A DNA stretch of 64,000 nucleotides from contig VZSR01001854.1 in NCBI GenBank assembly GCA_013398615.1, forward strand, positions 11,051,303 through 11,115,302, read 5' to 3'. The notes below the pieces were generated by a model. It was not told the DNA's origin. It saw only the letters and a list, made by a program, of their open reading frames with translations, and made no database searches. Shown piece by piece: positions 26,601-39,824 of the stretch (positions within the stretch are counted from its first letter, which is position 1; each line of letters begins with the position of its first letter). The stretch is from Brachypodius melanocephalos (lineage: Eukaryota > Chordata > Aves > Passeriformes > Pycnonotidae). The position numbers and the translations under genes were made by a program.

Positions 26601-27905
26601 CAGCTGAATTGATTACTTCTGATTTAAAAACTTCTGAGAAGGAAGTTGCATAACAAGACTGGGAGCTCAAATATGTGAGTTTTGGCAAAGAGCTGCGGAA
26701 GAAAGGCTTGTCTGTAGCAACCTCGCAAGAAAAGAACTTGACATTTTGAAAAATTTTTATTGACCGGTGTGAACAGGGAACGGGAAGTCAAATCACTCTC
26801 ACAGGCAATCTGCAGCCTCTTCCTTGCTGACCTTTAAATGCCACTTAGTGTCATCAGAAAGTCAAGGAAATGCTAATAGCAGGACTTTGGGTAAAAAAGT
26901 TACACATAAGGGACATCTTTTAAAAACAATCATAATCTGATTTCCATTTTTATACACATCTGTTTTTGTAAAGCAGAATTCTCACAGCAGTAGAGTTATA
27001 TTTTTATTAGATTACTCTTACCTTTAGTTATATATGACTTAAATTTTCAAAGTAGCCATAAGATACCAGAACTTCTGTTTATTCTTGAAAAGGAGGTAGT
27101 TTGAAAAAGGTGTTTTACAACTGTATTCTAGGTTGATGACCTTGGAACAGAGACTGTCCTCAGCTTTAGGCTCTTTATCTTGTGGTGAGTTCAGCAGGCT
27201 ATGGGACTTTAGCAGTCTTGTAGAAGGCTGACTGCTTTGTGTCTTCTGAAAATGAGAGTGGTATGCATACCTCACCAGGTTACTCTTAGCCTTCATACTT
27301 CTGTGTTTTTAGCAGTCCCTATTTGCCCTTCAAAAATGTCTTTGATAGCTAAATTTAGTTAGAAGAACTAGTAGGAAAATAATCTTAAAATGAAATTGGT
27401 GAACCCCAAAGAAAACACCTGGTACATTAGGAGAAAAAAACAAACAAACAAAAAAAAAAAACAAACCAGGAAGTTCCTTGGATTAGAGAAGCTTAATGAA
27501 AGAGAAAAACACTCGCTGGCAAGTTTAACATGAAATGATGATGACACGTGATGGCACCATAGGTTGGTACAGCAGTTGTTTCTTGCCTCCTTCCAATATC
27601 CACTGGACTTGAAATGCACTCTAATCCATGGCTGTGCTTCAGTACATATTCCAAACCTATGCTCAGCTAGTTTCTGACCTGACTGCTGACCTATGCTGGT
27701 CTATCTGGTTTTGTACTGGGTTTGCTTTAATTCAGGGGGAAAAAACAACCACAAACCAAACTGTTTTTCTTGCTAGTTTGCATTAATTAATTGTTGTTTG
27801 AACCGGTAGCAAAGTGCTTGAACACTAGTGGCTTAACAAAGACTGTGATTTTGCAAGTTGAGAAACATTTTTGAAAGCTCCTCATACAGTATTCATTTCC
27901 ATGAA

Positions 27906-27953
27906 TTTTCTTTTTTTTTTTTTCTTTTTTCCTTTTTTATTTTTTTTTTCCTT
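27906..27953 (+). repeat. T-rich low-complexity tract
   Basis: Nearly uninterrupted runs of T are broken by a few C and one A. It is simple sequence in an intron and could be a slippage hotspot. The next candidate acceptor is 1.4 kb away, so it is not obviously a splicing signal. Confidence 0.8.
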
Positions 27954-29381
27954 ATGAAACACATGGATTCTATGAATTGATTTGGATTCTCAGCAGAGTA
28001 TTCATGCTAACCTGTTTGTCAAATGAAATGGAGGATAAAGGCTAACTTTTTTTAGACAGCAACATTGGCTTCAATTCCTGAGCTTGGCTTTCCTCACTTA
28101 CACTGCTGTAACTTGAGTAATTCAATCAGTTCTTTGATAACAAAATTAGAAAAACAAGAAATGAGAGATGATTAGAGTATTTGGCGTGTAGATATCATGT
28201 CCCTGCAATTTTACTTGATTAATGTTGTATGCTGTTAATAGTCGCCTTGCTAAACTGCCTGAAAAATAAGCCTACAAAATCCTGTGATTTGGAAAGAAAC
28301 TGTATTGCATCTAACCCAACATAAAATATAAAAGCTGGGTTAGGTGTTGTCTCTCTGTATTAGCTTTACAACAAAAGATGAGTCATGCCAAAATCACTTG
28401 TGTCAGTGTTATGTGTCCAAGGTTGTTTTTTTTCTCTTAAAGCTAATGAAAATGACTACACACATGGGAGAATTTGAAGGTCTGCCTCCAGTTAGGCAAA
28501 GCTCTGCTTGCTGCCTGAGAGGGCTTTCAAAACTTGTTCAAAACTGTCCTCATTCTGTTCCCCTGGAAGCTGTGGCGAGTTTTTGTTTTTGGGCAAGTGT
28601 ATTTACATGAGCATTCTTGAAATGCTCAGTAAGGGAATGATGGGCTTGATATAAAGGTTGGACTTGGAAAAGAAAACATAGATGAATTTGTGAAGTTGGG
28701 GCTTTTTTGTCTGTCATTCAAGTCTTTTTAATGAAAACTACTTAGAGTGTCATGAAAGTATTACCTTTTTTCCTGCTATATCTTCTATTAGGAAATCCAA
28801 GCTTAAAAACAGAGCAAACTAGGCTTTAAACTATTTGGTTGTTCACCAGTGTATTCCTTCCCAATGACCTGTAGCTTGGGAAAGGATTCTGATAGCTCTT
28901 CAGCCACAAGATCTTGAGATAAAATTGAATATTCATTTTAAACTGGTTATGGCCTATCATCTTACCAGTACTCTGTAGTGCTATGAGGGAGGTCTTAGGG
29001 CTTTTTTTATTATTTTCGTACATCTTTGTCTAAAATTTCTCCACCCTTTTATCTAGAAGGCTAAAGAATTAATAGAGTCAAAGCATACCTGCAGAATCCA
29101 CTTTGAAATTTTGTTCAGTCGTTTTGTAAGTGTTTGAAAAGAGGAAACTACGTTGTATTTCACTCGGTGAACCCACCATTTCTGTCGGAGTAAACAAAGC
29201 TTATTTGATAGGACGTTGTACAGTATGCACTGATAATGACTTAAAACTTTTAGCTTACAGATGAGATAACTTTTTTTTACTGCCCAAGATACAGGGCCAA
29301 GACAAGACTACTTCTCTGTAAGATTATACCTAACCTTTTAAACAACACCTTCTACTTCAAGCGTTTTTCTTCATTTCCTAG

Positions 29382-29471
29382 AAAGGTAAAGATGCTGTTG
29401 ATGCCATTGAGTTCAGAGAAACTGGTGATGAAAAAGATGTAGCAAGCACTGCTTTCAGTCAGAGAAGACTG
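29382..29471 (+). CDS. COBL: Tentative COBL cassette exon (30 codons, phase 0/0)
   Basis: A very good acceptor (agcgtttttcttcatttcctag) precedes a phase-0 open segment that reads KGKDAVDAIEFRETG, then DEKDVASTAFSQRRL. At 29472 there is a GT (CTG|gtatca) that would close a 90-nt, phase 0/0 exon. That is the only phase compatible with the exons on either side. The peptide is charged and Ser/Thr-containing, like the other cassette at 7841. The weak points are the donor, which lacks the usual purine and G at +4/+5, and my not recognising the peptide in any COBL. If the GT is not used, the frame stops at 29511-29513. No AATAAA is seen soon after, which argues against a terminal exon. Confidence 0.4.
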
Positions 29472-31138
29472 GTATCATACTCCACTTGTGCTAAATACAT
29501 TATTCCAAGATGAAGTGTGCTGTGCAGTGTGCAACGTAAAAGTTGACAAAAGCATCTGGGTCAGTAATTGGTATCACACGCACAGTAAATGCAGGACAAG
29601 ACATAAATCTGTTTGCATCTCAGGTGCTTTCACAGGAATCTACAGAACATGAAATTTTACCAGGCAGTAAAGGAGTCTGTAGTATATATAGTTTTGCACT
29701 GCTCTATTTTTTAGCTCTTTATGTTTTATCAGTGCTTCCTTGATAGTCCTAAAACTAAGTGAATTGTGTTTTTAAGCTTGCTGCCCTGTGTTTTTAACTT
29801 TTACCTAAGCTTGCATTTGGCACTTGTGGAAAGAATTTTTTTTTTTTTTTTTAAGTAATGGCATTTGGGGTGGCCTTTAAGTTTCCTGCCAGTATGTATT
29901 CTGTGGTTTTGGACAAAATTCCACCAGAAAGCTCTATGTCCTCGATGGGAGAGTTTTGCAATTGTGGTAGCATGTTCTGTTGTGATAAGAACAGCATTAT
30001 CAACCATGCTCATCAGCCTACGTTTCCAGAAGAGCTATTCAGCTCCAGGTCATGGTGAAGCAGTATCGGTGGTGATTCCACAGAAGATATTTCTGGGAAG
30101 AAGTTACAGTCAAATAACTTAATTAAGAAGTAAAATCTTCAATTTCATATGGAAAGTTCTCTTAATTAAAAAAAGGAGAAGGTGACTCAGATTTTGAGGG
30201 AAAAGTTTTTGCAAGATTTTTATTAGCATAAAAAAGAATTATTAAAGTAATAAAAGAAGTATTGAATTAAGAGTAAAAACTAAAGTTAAAATGCACATTT
30301 TCAAGGAATCCTAGTTCTAATCTTTTATATTTGTAGATTTGCTACTATGTGAGTACGTATGTTTTCTGTATATTAATATAGAAATGTATTATGATTCTGA
30401 AATCCATTAAACTTTTTCTGTTGATTTCATTACATTTCCAATGAGAACTAAAGTAATTTTTAACAGTAAGGAATTACTGAAGTAGTTTTCTGTTTCTCCT
30501 TCAATCTGAGCTTGTTAGAATCCAGAGTGTGCCTGTCAGTAGGAGTTCTTTTCACCAAGTTAAATTGTTGTTTCAAGTAAGTTGTAAGTGATTATGCTTG
30601 ATTGTGCATGTAAATTGGAAATAGTTTATAGGTAGCAGAATTTCTCTTATGTAAATCCATGGAGAAGACTCAGGTAAATCAGACAGATTGATAACAAAAT
30701 AGACAAGCCTGAGACACTGACAGCATTTTATTAATACAGTGCTCTCGTTCAAGAGTAAATCTTGCTTCCAGAAATGTGTAATGCTTGTAATTTAGATGCA
30801 ACCGCAAATGCATTTGGATAACTGTAATTATGTGTCTTGATGTGAACTTTATATTTGAAATAGCAAGCAGCAGCAGTGTTCCCATCAATACTGCTGTTAA
30901 ACCTCAGTAGGTGCTTATCGTGCCTCCTGTCTTATTAATACTGTCTGTAAGCTTTGTTCCAGTTGACCTTTGGAAGTTTGCAAAAGTTAGAGTTTGCAAT
31001 TCAGCAGGTTTGGCAGAGGAACATACATGATTATTCATATCATTGTTTAAACGGTAACCAGATGTGTCTTGTTTTTCTTCTTTCTTTCCCATTGTTTTTA
31101 AAGAGTGATGTTAATCCAAGATGTTCATCCATTTACAG
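29472..31138. other. COBL: COBL intron segment before exon 31139
   Basis: AT-rich intron ending in the acceptor ccatttacag at 31138. The stretch around 30720-30870 is rich in homeodomain/POU-like words (GCAAATGCAT, TAATTA) and may be conserved noncoding sequence. No repeat family or other exon is seen. Confidence 0.7.
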
Positions 31139-31333
31139 GGTTTTTCCACAGCACCAAATTCTCCTTCGGTGAATTCTCGTTCCAATAGCCTGGGTTCATC
31201 GCTGTCCCTTGGTAACATCTCTGGAATGACAGCAAACCCAGAAGTGAAAAAGCGCAGAGCACCTCCTCCACCGATTGCAACACCAGCATTGCCGAACGCG
31301 GAGGTGCGGGGACAGGAGAGGACAGCAGCACAG
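31139..31333 (+). CDS. COBL: COBL exon with first KRRAP motif
   Basis: A 195-nt exon, phase 0 to phase 0 (65 codons), lies between acceptor tttacag and donor CAG|gtaaca. Residues 1-15 (GFSTAPNSPSVNSRS) and the following NSLGSSLSLGNISG match the mammalian COBL stretch TTPNSPSMHSRS...LGPSLSLGSISG closely. Residues about 36-43 are KKRRAPPP, the first KRRAP motif. KRRAP motifs are known in COBL to bind the SH3 domain of PACSIN/syndapin, coupling actin nucleation to membrane curvature during dendrite formation. The many S/T residues suggest phosphorylation. The tail (ALPNAEVRGQERTAAQ) is less like mammals. Because the exon is symmetric, skipping it would remove one KRRAP site in frame. The reverse strand is also open here, but as a shadow of this exon. 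Confidence 0.92.
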
Positions 31334-34300
31334 GTAACAGTGACACCACTGAACGGGCTCCTTTGTCTGGTGTGCTGGCTACCATCCATTCATTATGCAG
31401 TCCTAAAACCATTCACAGGTATTTTGGTTTGTCATTAGCTACAGCTGATCAAAACTCCATCTCTTACAAGATAAAATTACCAAAAAGTCTTAGTTTTTTG
31501 TACACATTTACTGAGCTCTGTTCAGACTGCCCCAAGCTTTCTGCCCTGTCAAGAATCGTTCTAAATCAGAAAAGTTTTGTGAAGCAATATGCTAAGAGAA
31601 GGAGGGCAAAGAAACAGTAAGGAAGAAAAGCTGGAAATTACATAAGGTATCCTTACTGACCAGGGCAGTCCTGGAAAACAGGTGAAAGTTCTAAGGGGAG
31701 ACAAAAACCTTCGGCATACTGTTTTGTCCAGATGCTTGTCAGGCTATCGCCTGTATCCCAGTTTCCAGTGCTGACATGGGATACCAGAATATCTGCTCTG
31801 TTTTCTGAGTTGTGCCATGTGACCTTTTAAAGCAGTGCTCTGGTTTTGCTTTTATAAAAGGTCACTGTTCCGCAGTACATTATTGAGAATTAAACAGAAA
31901 TGGGGGGAAACCTTTCTGGGGACCTAAGCCTTTGAAAAGAATAGAGCTAAGGGAAGAGGAAATTGCTCTTGCTTTTATAATGAAACTCAGGGATGTGTTA
32001 CTATACCTGCATAAGCACATGAAGTCTTCTGGTTCCATGAGCAACTAATAGTACTATGGTCTAAATGTAAACTGTAGAAATCAGCGTGTAAAGTTACATA
32101 TGGATGCCAAAGAGGAGTGCAAGGAACCAATATCATCAAGGCTTGTGTAATGTGGACTGAATCTTGCCTGCTTAGGGCTTGTCACCTCTACAGCAGACTC
32201 ATCTTTGGAAAGCAAATTGTCCTAGTGCAAAATGGAGTAAGAAAGGGATCCTTGAGTTCACTACAGAGGAAGAGGAGGAGCCTGGTTCTCAGTCTCACTC
32301 ACTGTCACTCTCTTATTTATCTGCATTAAGACATATGTTAAATGCCTTCTCAAATGAAGCATTCTGTAGGAAAAGTTGGTGCACACTCTTGGTAAAGGAT
32401 TGCAGGTTTTTATTTTCCCATTCTTAGGTTATCTAAATGTGATTGCTGGAACATTGTAGTGTTTCATCTTTCAAAATTGGAATAGATTCATTTGAAATAG
32501 CACTCATTTATAGACACAGCTGAAGAGAAATAACAGCATTTTTCTAGCGACACTCGTGCACTTTTTTTCTTAAAATTTCCTTTTGAAATTCCTATGTAAA
32601 TATTTTTATGAGGTTTCTTGTGTCCCCCAAAGCTAATGTGTTTAAGGTAAATAGATCTTTTTGTACAAAAATACTATGTCATTATAACTCCTAAGTTTAT
32701 ACCAGTATGGTAATCACAGACTACATTATTCTGCCATTCTCTTTGGCTGATCTCCCTGCAGTATGGCATTGAGATTCTAAATTGTGATGTTCAATAACAC
32801 TGCAAATCTAAACCCTCCTTAAACATACTAACATTTCTATTTTCAGCATTGTTGCAAATAGGTTAAAATGCTGGTTTTCTGAAGCCATTGGTAGAAAAGT
32901 CTGTATTTTATTTTTTGTAAGTAGTATACAGTACATTATCAACTTCGAATTCTCTTACTCTGAAGGCAGTTATGTTGAAGAAGGGAAGCAGATGAAGGTT
33001 GAGTCAAAGGATTTTCCATAATAAAGTTCATTTTGGACAAAAGAAATATTCTGTGTAGCTGACAAAGTGAATAAAGATGACAGTAGAGGTGCTAGAATAT
33101 ATTCGGCTGCATTTGTTGAGTAAAGGACATCTTTCTGGAAATGATGGCATAGGTCAAAATGTTAGAAAGTTATGATGTGTTTCTGAAGCTCCCAGGCCGA
33201 ATGTTGCTCAAAGGCTGCCATGTACTTTTAACAGGAATGGAGTAGAATTGAAATAAAGCACAAGCTCCATGAAGAAATCAAAAACTGTGGGATGAAATTA
33301 ATTATTCAGTTTTGTGGGGCAAAGTAGTAACGGAGATATTGTTTACAAGAAAACCCAAATAATTCCAGTTTATCTATGTGCAGACGAGCCAGTTTGCTGT
33401 GAAAATAGAGTAAAAAATCTCAGGGTGTAAGTTTATTTCTTTAGTTTATGGGAAAGAATTAGCACTGATCTTTTTTTTCAAGGAAGGACGTCAATTCCTT
33501 ATTAATGGACTTCCTTCCATAAAAAGATAAGATGTTTGTTTAGAAAGCTTTATTTATGTGCAACTGTTACTAACAGGAAGATCCTGCAAAAGGGGAACAT
33601 GTTTATTTCCAGTGAAGCTAGCACACTAATAGAAAATGAAAAGGTGGTATTCTGAACTTTCAGAACGTTTTTTCTTTTCTAGCTGTCTAGTTCCATAAAA
33701 TTGTGTAGGAAATGAAGTCCTGTAGCTGTTATGAACACCTGAAGTTTTCCAACCCAGTCAGCCTGTTATTTTTAACCCATTGTTATGTTCCAGGCATAGA
33801 TGATTCTTTAGGGTGATACATATCTCATCTCCCTGCCTAGTTGTCCCAAACAGAAATTTCCGTGTGTATGAGGACTGGGGTGTTTTACTTTATGCTGTAC
33901 ATTTAGATTTTCTCCACTCACTTTTCTGCATGAGTGAGTTACTGCAATGTAATTTTGCAGTCTTACAGCTTTTGTTCCTGTAGGGCTTAGGATAATTTAC
34001 CTCCTTGTGGATAAGGCCCCTAGAGTAAATTTATTTTACTTTTTAGTGCAACAACATTAGTTTTCCATGTCCATTTAAAGGTAGTGTTCTCTCTGTAACT
34101 GTTTTAAATCTACCCTAGAAAATATTCATGTCTGTTCAGAGTGTGCTGAACATGCACTAAGTAGTTTGCAAAGGAATGCAGAGTCAAAGAAAGGAGTCTA
34201 CAGATTTCTTCTCTGGAGACTTCACCCCTGTTTATCTTAAACATCTTCCATATGATGCTGTTTAGAATAATGAGAAGTCACTTGAAAAAATAATCTTCAA

Positions 34301-35907
34301 AAGACTAGGTTATATAACAATTCCAGGACAAAATCCAGGGGATTTGGTGCTTACAAGGCAAGGAGATCCTCTCCTTTCTTAAGTTGCAACACAGAGCCCA
34401 CACAGTCCAAAGAGTAGGGCAGAGCAATGTAGGGGTGAGTTAAAAGTGAACACCCTGTGCAGCCACTGTTGTCTGTCACAGCACTGCAGAAGATGTGCTA
34501 GCAGAATTTCTGCCTCGACCCCAAAAAAGTATGCACCATATTGACAAAATATGAGAGAGGACTTGTATGAATATGACATTGTAGACAGTACACAGAGAAA
34601 AGCCGCACTTGAAATCTGACAGAATTACAGGCATCTCCTTAGAGGCTTATTCAGTGCTCCCTTCCTAGAAGAAATGTGTAAAAGAAGTGTGTTTTTCTTG
34701 GAAAAAATATCCTTTTGGAAGAACCTGAAAGAACTGTGAAATTGAGTTATTCAAGTCTCCAGGAAGTCAAGAGTATTGTTCACTGGCAAATTAGTTTATA
34801 GAAATAATTACTTTTTTTTGGTTTTTTAACATGTATGGGAAAATACAGAAACTGGAGGGAGGAATGTGATAAAGTTGGCCTTGGGCTTTTCTTCAAGAGC
34901 TTTGTCTATACAATGCAATGGTTTTTTTTTTTTCCTGAAGAAGTTCATGGGGTTTTTTGAAGACAGCATAGAGTTAGATGAGGACTCTTCAGTGCCTTTG
35001 TGAGTATAAAAGCTCTGGTATCAACTTCAAATGTCAGAACTGCAACTTGTAGACTGTGATAAAAGACCTGTGTGTTGTTTCAGCTGCTACTGTTTTCAGA
35101 ACAGCCGGGCTATAAATGTAACAGGAGGCATCAGGGATTTTTTTACTAGCCAGTCAAATTCCTGTACTAATAGAACAATAGAATGATGTACTAGATACTG
35201 TATTCCACCATTTGTGTCACAGACTTTAATTTTAGTTGCTATGTAGCAAGACAGTGGGCTTAAATAAAACATGTATTTATGTTTTTAGTGCAGGTGAAGA
35301 ACTGGACTCATACTTCTAGGTGGTTGTATTATAAACCAGCATAACTTTTAGGTTTATTTTACATGTTTATACAGTCTCCTGTATGTTGCTATAGACAAAC
35401 TAATGTATATAGTATACTGTGGGGTTTTGCCCTGCTTCTTACATTCCTCTTCTCCATTTAGATCTAAAAGTTGGGTTGCTGAGGACAGTTGTTGACTCTG
35501 AATGGTTGGTCAAGGCCATATTTTAGAGCAGAGTACTTGCACCCAGTATTTGATCAAGGCTGATATTTTCTCACTAATTATAACTTACTCATTGAAGAGT
35601 CTTACTCACCTGAACGAAAAGGCGAGAGAGCCAAAAAAAATCCCACAGGCTTACTCTCATCATTTCTGACAGTTTTCTTTCCCATTGTCCATAGTTAAAA
35701 TAAGCCAATTCTATGCCTAAATGAGAAGTTTGGCTTTAGGAGAATCATTATAATGTGAACAAATGTAAATGAGATTTTCATATCTTTCCAGGAGAAAATA
35801 AGTTACACTAAATTTCTTTCAAATGTCTTGCTTATGTATAAGATAGTTTCAATAATTGCTATGTTTTTGCCATCTTAGTTGAGCTCCTATACTGAACACC
35901 ACATAGG

Positions 35908-36007
35908 NNNNNNNNNNNNNNNNNNNNNNNNNNNNNNNNNNNNNNNNNNNNNNNNNNNNNNNNNNNNNNNNNNNNNNNNNNNNNNNNNNNNNNNNNNNNN
36001 NNNNNNN
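35908..36007. other. Assembly gap (100 N)
   Basis: Exactly 100 N in a row, the conventional size for a gap of unknown length. Missing sequence here is intronic by position, but an unseen cassette exon cannot be excluded. Confidence 0.99.
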
Positions 36008-38101
36008 CTCCAAACCTCTCCTGTCCTCTCAATTTAGTAGCATTTTCAGCCTTTTGGTAGGGTTGCCTTTCTCACAGCAGAATTTGTGTTACAGTACTAT
36101 TTACTCTTCTTTTATATGTAAAACAATATAAATAGAATACACCAGGAAGTGAAACCTAAGGCCCTCCCTGTTTGGTTGAGCGTATTAGCAAGGAGGAAAA
36201 ATACTCCAGTGAAAAGTCCTTTCTGGAAGCCATTGAATTTGTATCCATCTTACAGACAACCCTGAAACACTTGAAAAGACACTGCAAATGAGCACAGCAT
36301 ATAGTGAAAACATACCTGGAATTCATTCTGCCAGCAAGAACCACAGAATAATCTTCAAGCAGTAAAAATAAAGGAGAGGCAGTAAAGGAAATGTATGACT
36401 GATTTTGAAATCATAATTGACATAATAATTTTTTTTCAAATTGTTATTAAACTGTAGACTCATCCAAAAGTTTAGAGTCAGTCTTGGAATTTTCTGTTCT
36501 TAAATTTCCCATGCGTATGTGTGTATGCTACAGGTATAGACTTGGAAGCTACTTGGAACTGTGACTCATAATCTTCCTTAAAAGTAAGATGTATTTTAAA
36601 ACATTGGCCAAGATTTTTAGAAATGGTTAGCTCAGCTGTCCATAATTAGGAATCTGATTTTGGAGCTTGATGTTTTCTGAACTTTTAAGATGTCAGAAGC
36701 TGCGTCTGGTTGCTCAGCAACTCAGTATCTGGCCAGTGTGATTCTAATATCGTGTTATTTTTCAGTGTACCACCTTCTGTCACCAAAGGAGTTTAATCTG
36801 AGGTTGTTAATACAAAAATCTGAGCAAAGCAAGCATTCCTTCCAGTAATGCCCCCCCAGCACAGCAGGGGTTTTTACACATTTTATCTTTCATGCATGTT
36901 TGCACAAAGTGATAACCACTCATCCGCCTTGCTTCTTTATAATCTAATGCCATGGATTTGTGGTTAGCTGGCTGCATGGATAATCTTGATTGATATGAAA
37001 TCACACTGTTACTGTTGTTCTCCTCAGGTTTTCAAAATGACATATTTCCCTGTGGCTGCAAATTAAGCCTTAAAGCCATGAACACACATCCCATGGAACA
37101 GTGTAGAGTAAGTTCTTGCCATGTACGTCTGTGTCAGTATGGATGCCATCAGTAGTGAGTCTTGCCACCAGTTCCTGTGAGTCTTGAATCTGCTTTGTCC
37201 CTGGGTATTTCTAATAAATCTGATACTTCAAATAATAATACTCCTGCAGTTGGCTTTCCCTCTGAGAAACAGCGATGTTTTCAGGAAGAACCTGGTTTGT
37301 GTGGATGACAGCCTTTTTTCCTCACAAATTTTCTTGGACAATGAGAATTGTCACTTTGTAAGAGAAGCATGATACTGGCAGGCACTGCAGTTGTGGGAAG
37401 CTGAGGGACAGAAGAATCACAGCTGAATGAGAACGCCTACCATGGCTTCTTACAGAACTGGGGTTTATTGTAGCTAGCTGTCTAAAACCCACTTAATTAG
37501 CATCACCTCTAGAAGCACGGCACCCATACCAGCCTCTTTTCTTCTTTTGTGCATCTGCTGTAATTTATTATTGTCTAAATTTCACTCTGATCTGAGTCCT
37601 GTGTCCCAGGAGGGAAAGTTTCAAATTAGTTTAGATTTAGCTGGTTGCTAGGTCCTCTTTTTTGTAGAAAGTATTGCAATCATACTTGAAGGAGGGTGGG
37701 GTTTTTTGTACTGCAGCAGGATATGTTTATACTATAGGTATTTTCTTCCCTTCTACTTTGTACTATTTCCCTACTTCTGTATAAGGTGCAAGGTAAAGTG
37801 CAGTTCATGGGGGACATGTGACAGATATATTCTGTTTTAATAAGAAGCCCAGAATCCAACAAAAGGGTGGATGGCTTCAGATCACTTATTTCCCTTTCAT
37901 AGGTTACACCTAAACCAGAAATGTCTACTAAAAGTCAACAAGATATGAATGCATGCTTTTTTTATCATCTTTTAGAGAGGAAGGGAGGTTTCTCTTGACT
38001 GAAAGGTCTTCTGGGTGAGGTCTTCTCAACCTTTTTCTTATGACACATTTCCTTTCTCCCTTAAGTGTTCTGTGAATGTATTTTCATTTTGCTTTGTGTT
38101 A

Positions 38102-38153
38102 GTTTTTTGGGGGTTTTTTTGTTGTTTTTTTTGTTTTGTTTTGTTTTTTTTTC
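38102..38153 (+). repeat. T/G low-complexity tract
   Basis: Runs of T are interspersed with G (a TTTTG-like period). It is the reason both strands show long, compositionally biased open frames here. No gene is implied. Confidence 0.8.
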
Positions 38154-39824
38154 TGTGGAGCATCCAGAAGACTCCTTTGAGAATAACAGATACATTTTTT
38201 TCAGCTTCTGAGGAAGGATGCAATGAATCAGATTTTGCTGTAGGAAAAAGCTGTCTTTCAAAATGTGTGTTTTATTTCTACAACCTACTGTATCTTCTAG
38301 GTCACTTCTCAGGTTTTTGTAAGTTCCCTGAGGACATGAAAGCAGGATTTATTTAGGAGGAGGGAGAACACTTGACTGACTTCTTAGTTAGTTTCAAATG
38401 TTGATTTAAAGTTAATTAATGACTTTAATGGGTTTATATGCCTTTTCAATTGTTCTGATTTAGATTTTCTTTTTGTGCACAGAGGCCTGAAATGTGAATG
38501 CTGCATGTTATTTTTAGAAGTGTCTTTGCCTTTGTTCATTAACTGAGGATGTCATGAGTGTTAGCTGTGATCTTCCCCAATCTTCGTGGCAGACTTGTTA
38601 GAATTCTCAGGCAGTATGTGATATCTTGCAACTGCATTTTTGTGATCAAGGCAGGGATATTGAATCTTTAATGAGATGCTCTTTCTCTGGAGCACTGTTC
38701 AAATGTCTGAGTTATGTAAGCCTCAAAGAAAAAAGCTAGGGTTTTTTTTTATTAGAGTTTGGATATTGGATGCTGGAGTGATCCCAAATTAAGAGGCTGA
38801 GGACTTCTTAAGCAATTGGCATGGGACAGTATTTTGATAAGGTCAAAGAACATCTGTGTGAGCTCTCTCTGCTGATACAGATAAATAATTACTGATAAAC
38901 CAATTTGGAACTAGGATTATAGTTGTTTTATTTGTTTCTGTGTTTCACATCAAATACATGTAACAAGTGCTTATTTTGCATGTACCAGGCTGTAAATACT
39001 GCATGGGAATTACAAAAAAATTTCCATTAGGCTTTTAGTATCCTTTTTTTTTTGTGTATGTGTGTTTTTCTTCCAATTATTCTGCCTGACATTTTAGTTA
39101 GAAGTTAATTTATTTCATTTATGCATTTCTATAGATGTTGAGAGTTTGTGGGTATTGTGGGGTCTTTGTCCTCTCTTCATAGAACCATACAGAAATAATT
39201 TATTTTGTCTCACTCTTTGGCCAGAGAGTTGCCTGTTAGTCTGGGACAGTAAAATAGTTAAACTTGGCTTTACATTTTTCTCAGGTTAGGGTTGCTGGTA
39301 GAGACAGATAATGACCATCAAGCTTGTCCAGTAGCAGAGATGAGGAGTGCTCTTCAGTTCTTTGTCTAAAGAGCACGCTGTAGCTCCTTTGTCTGAGCAG
39401 GGGCTGTGCAAAGTATTCTCAAGATGATGCACCAGAGACTGCACTGCTATCTGAAATAGGAAAGATTGTATAAAATAACTGTGTCTGTAGTAAGTCTCTT
39501 TCTGCTATGTAGAGCAAAGAAATAGAGAAAAAAATTACTGAATAATATTGCTAAATGCTGCCAATGCCACATTGTAGGTTTCTGTGAAGAAATTCAGAGA
39601 AAATAGATGAAAGATATATAGTTGCTGTTTGGAAAGTGTAAGAGAAATTTTAAATAAAACCCTTCATAGGTGGTTTATATACAGGAAAAATTACTAGAAA
39701 TATAATAGAGAATTTAACCAGTTGACATCTTTGTAAAGATAGCAAATAGGGTAAATGTAGCTTTAGTAAAAGAGAAACTCATCTTTACAATTCCCTTACA
39801 GTGCTCTTGATGCATTCAGCAAAC

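Larger units (their letters stand above)
7925..29381. other. COBL: COBL intron segment, 21.5 kb
   Basis: A long AT-rich intron that starts with gtaagt and ends in a strong polypyrimidine tract plus tag at 29380-29381. It holds only minor features: a short duplication at 11435-11465, an octamer/homeobox-like cluster near 15225-15300, a 14-bp tandem duplication at 16248-16275, an inverted repeat near 20093-20138, an ancient repeat relic near 20545-20645, and a T-rich tract at 27906-27953. The many short open frames do not resemble known proteins and have no paired splice sites in a usable phase. Confidence 0.7.

Noticed and set aside
31111..31412. Open frames on the - strand over 31111-31412
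   Set aside because: Shadows of the GC-rich COBL exon 31139-31333 on the opposite strand.
34941..34999. Exon-like segment after a T13 tract (reads KFMGFFEDSIELDEDSSVP) with donor gtgagt
   Set aside because: 59 nt would break the phase 0/0 frame between the KRRAP exons, and the peptide does not resemble COBL. Most likely chance.
38015..38356. 113-codon open frame (+) and opposite frames
   Set aside because: Produced by the T/G low-complexity tract, giving runs of F, C and L (or K, Q and N on the other strand).
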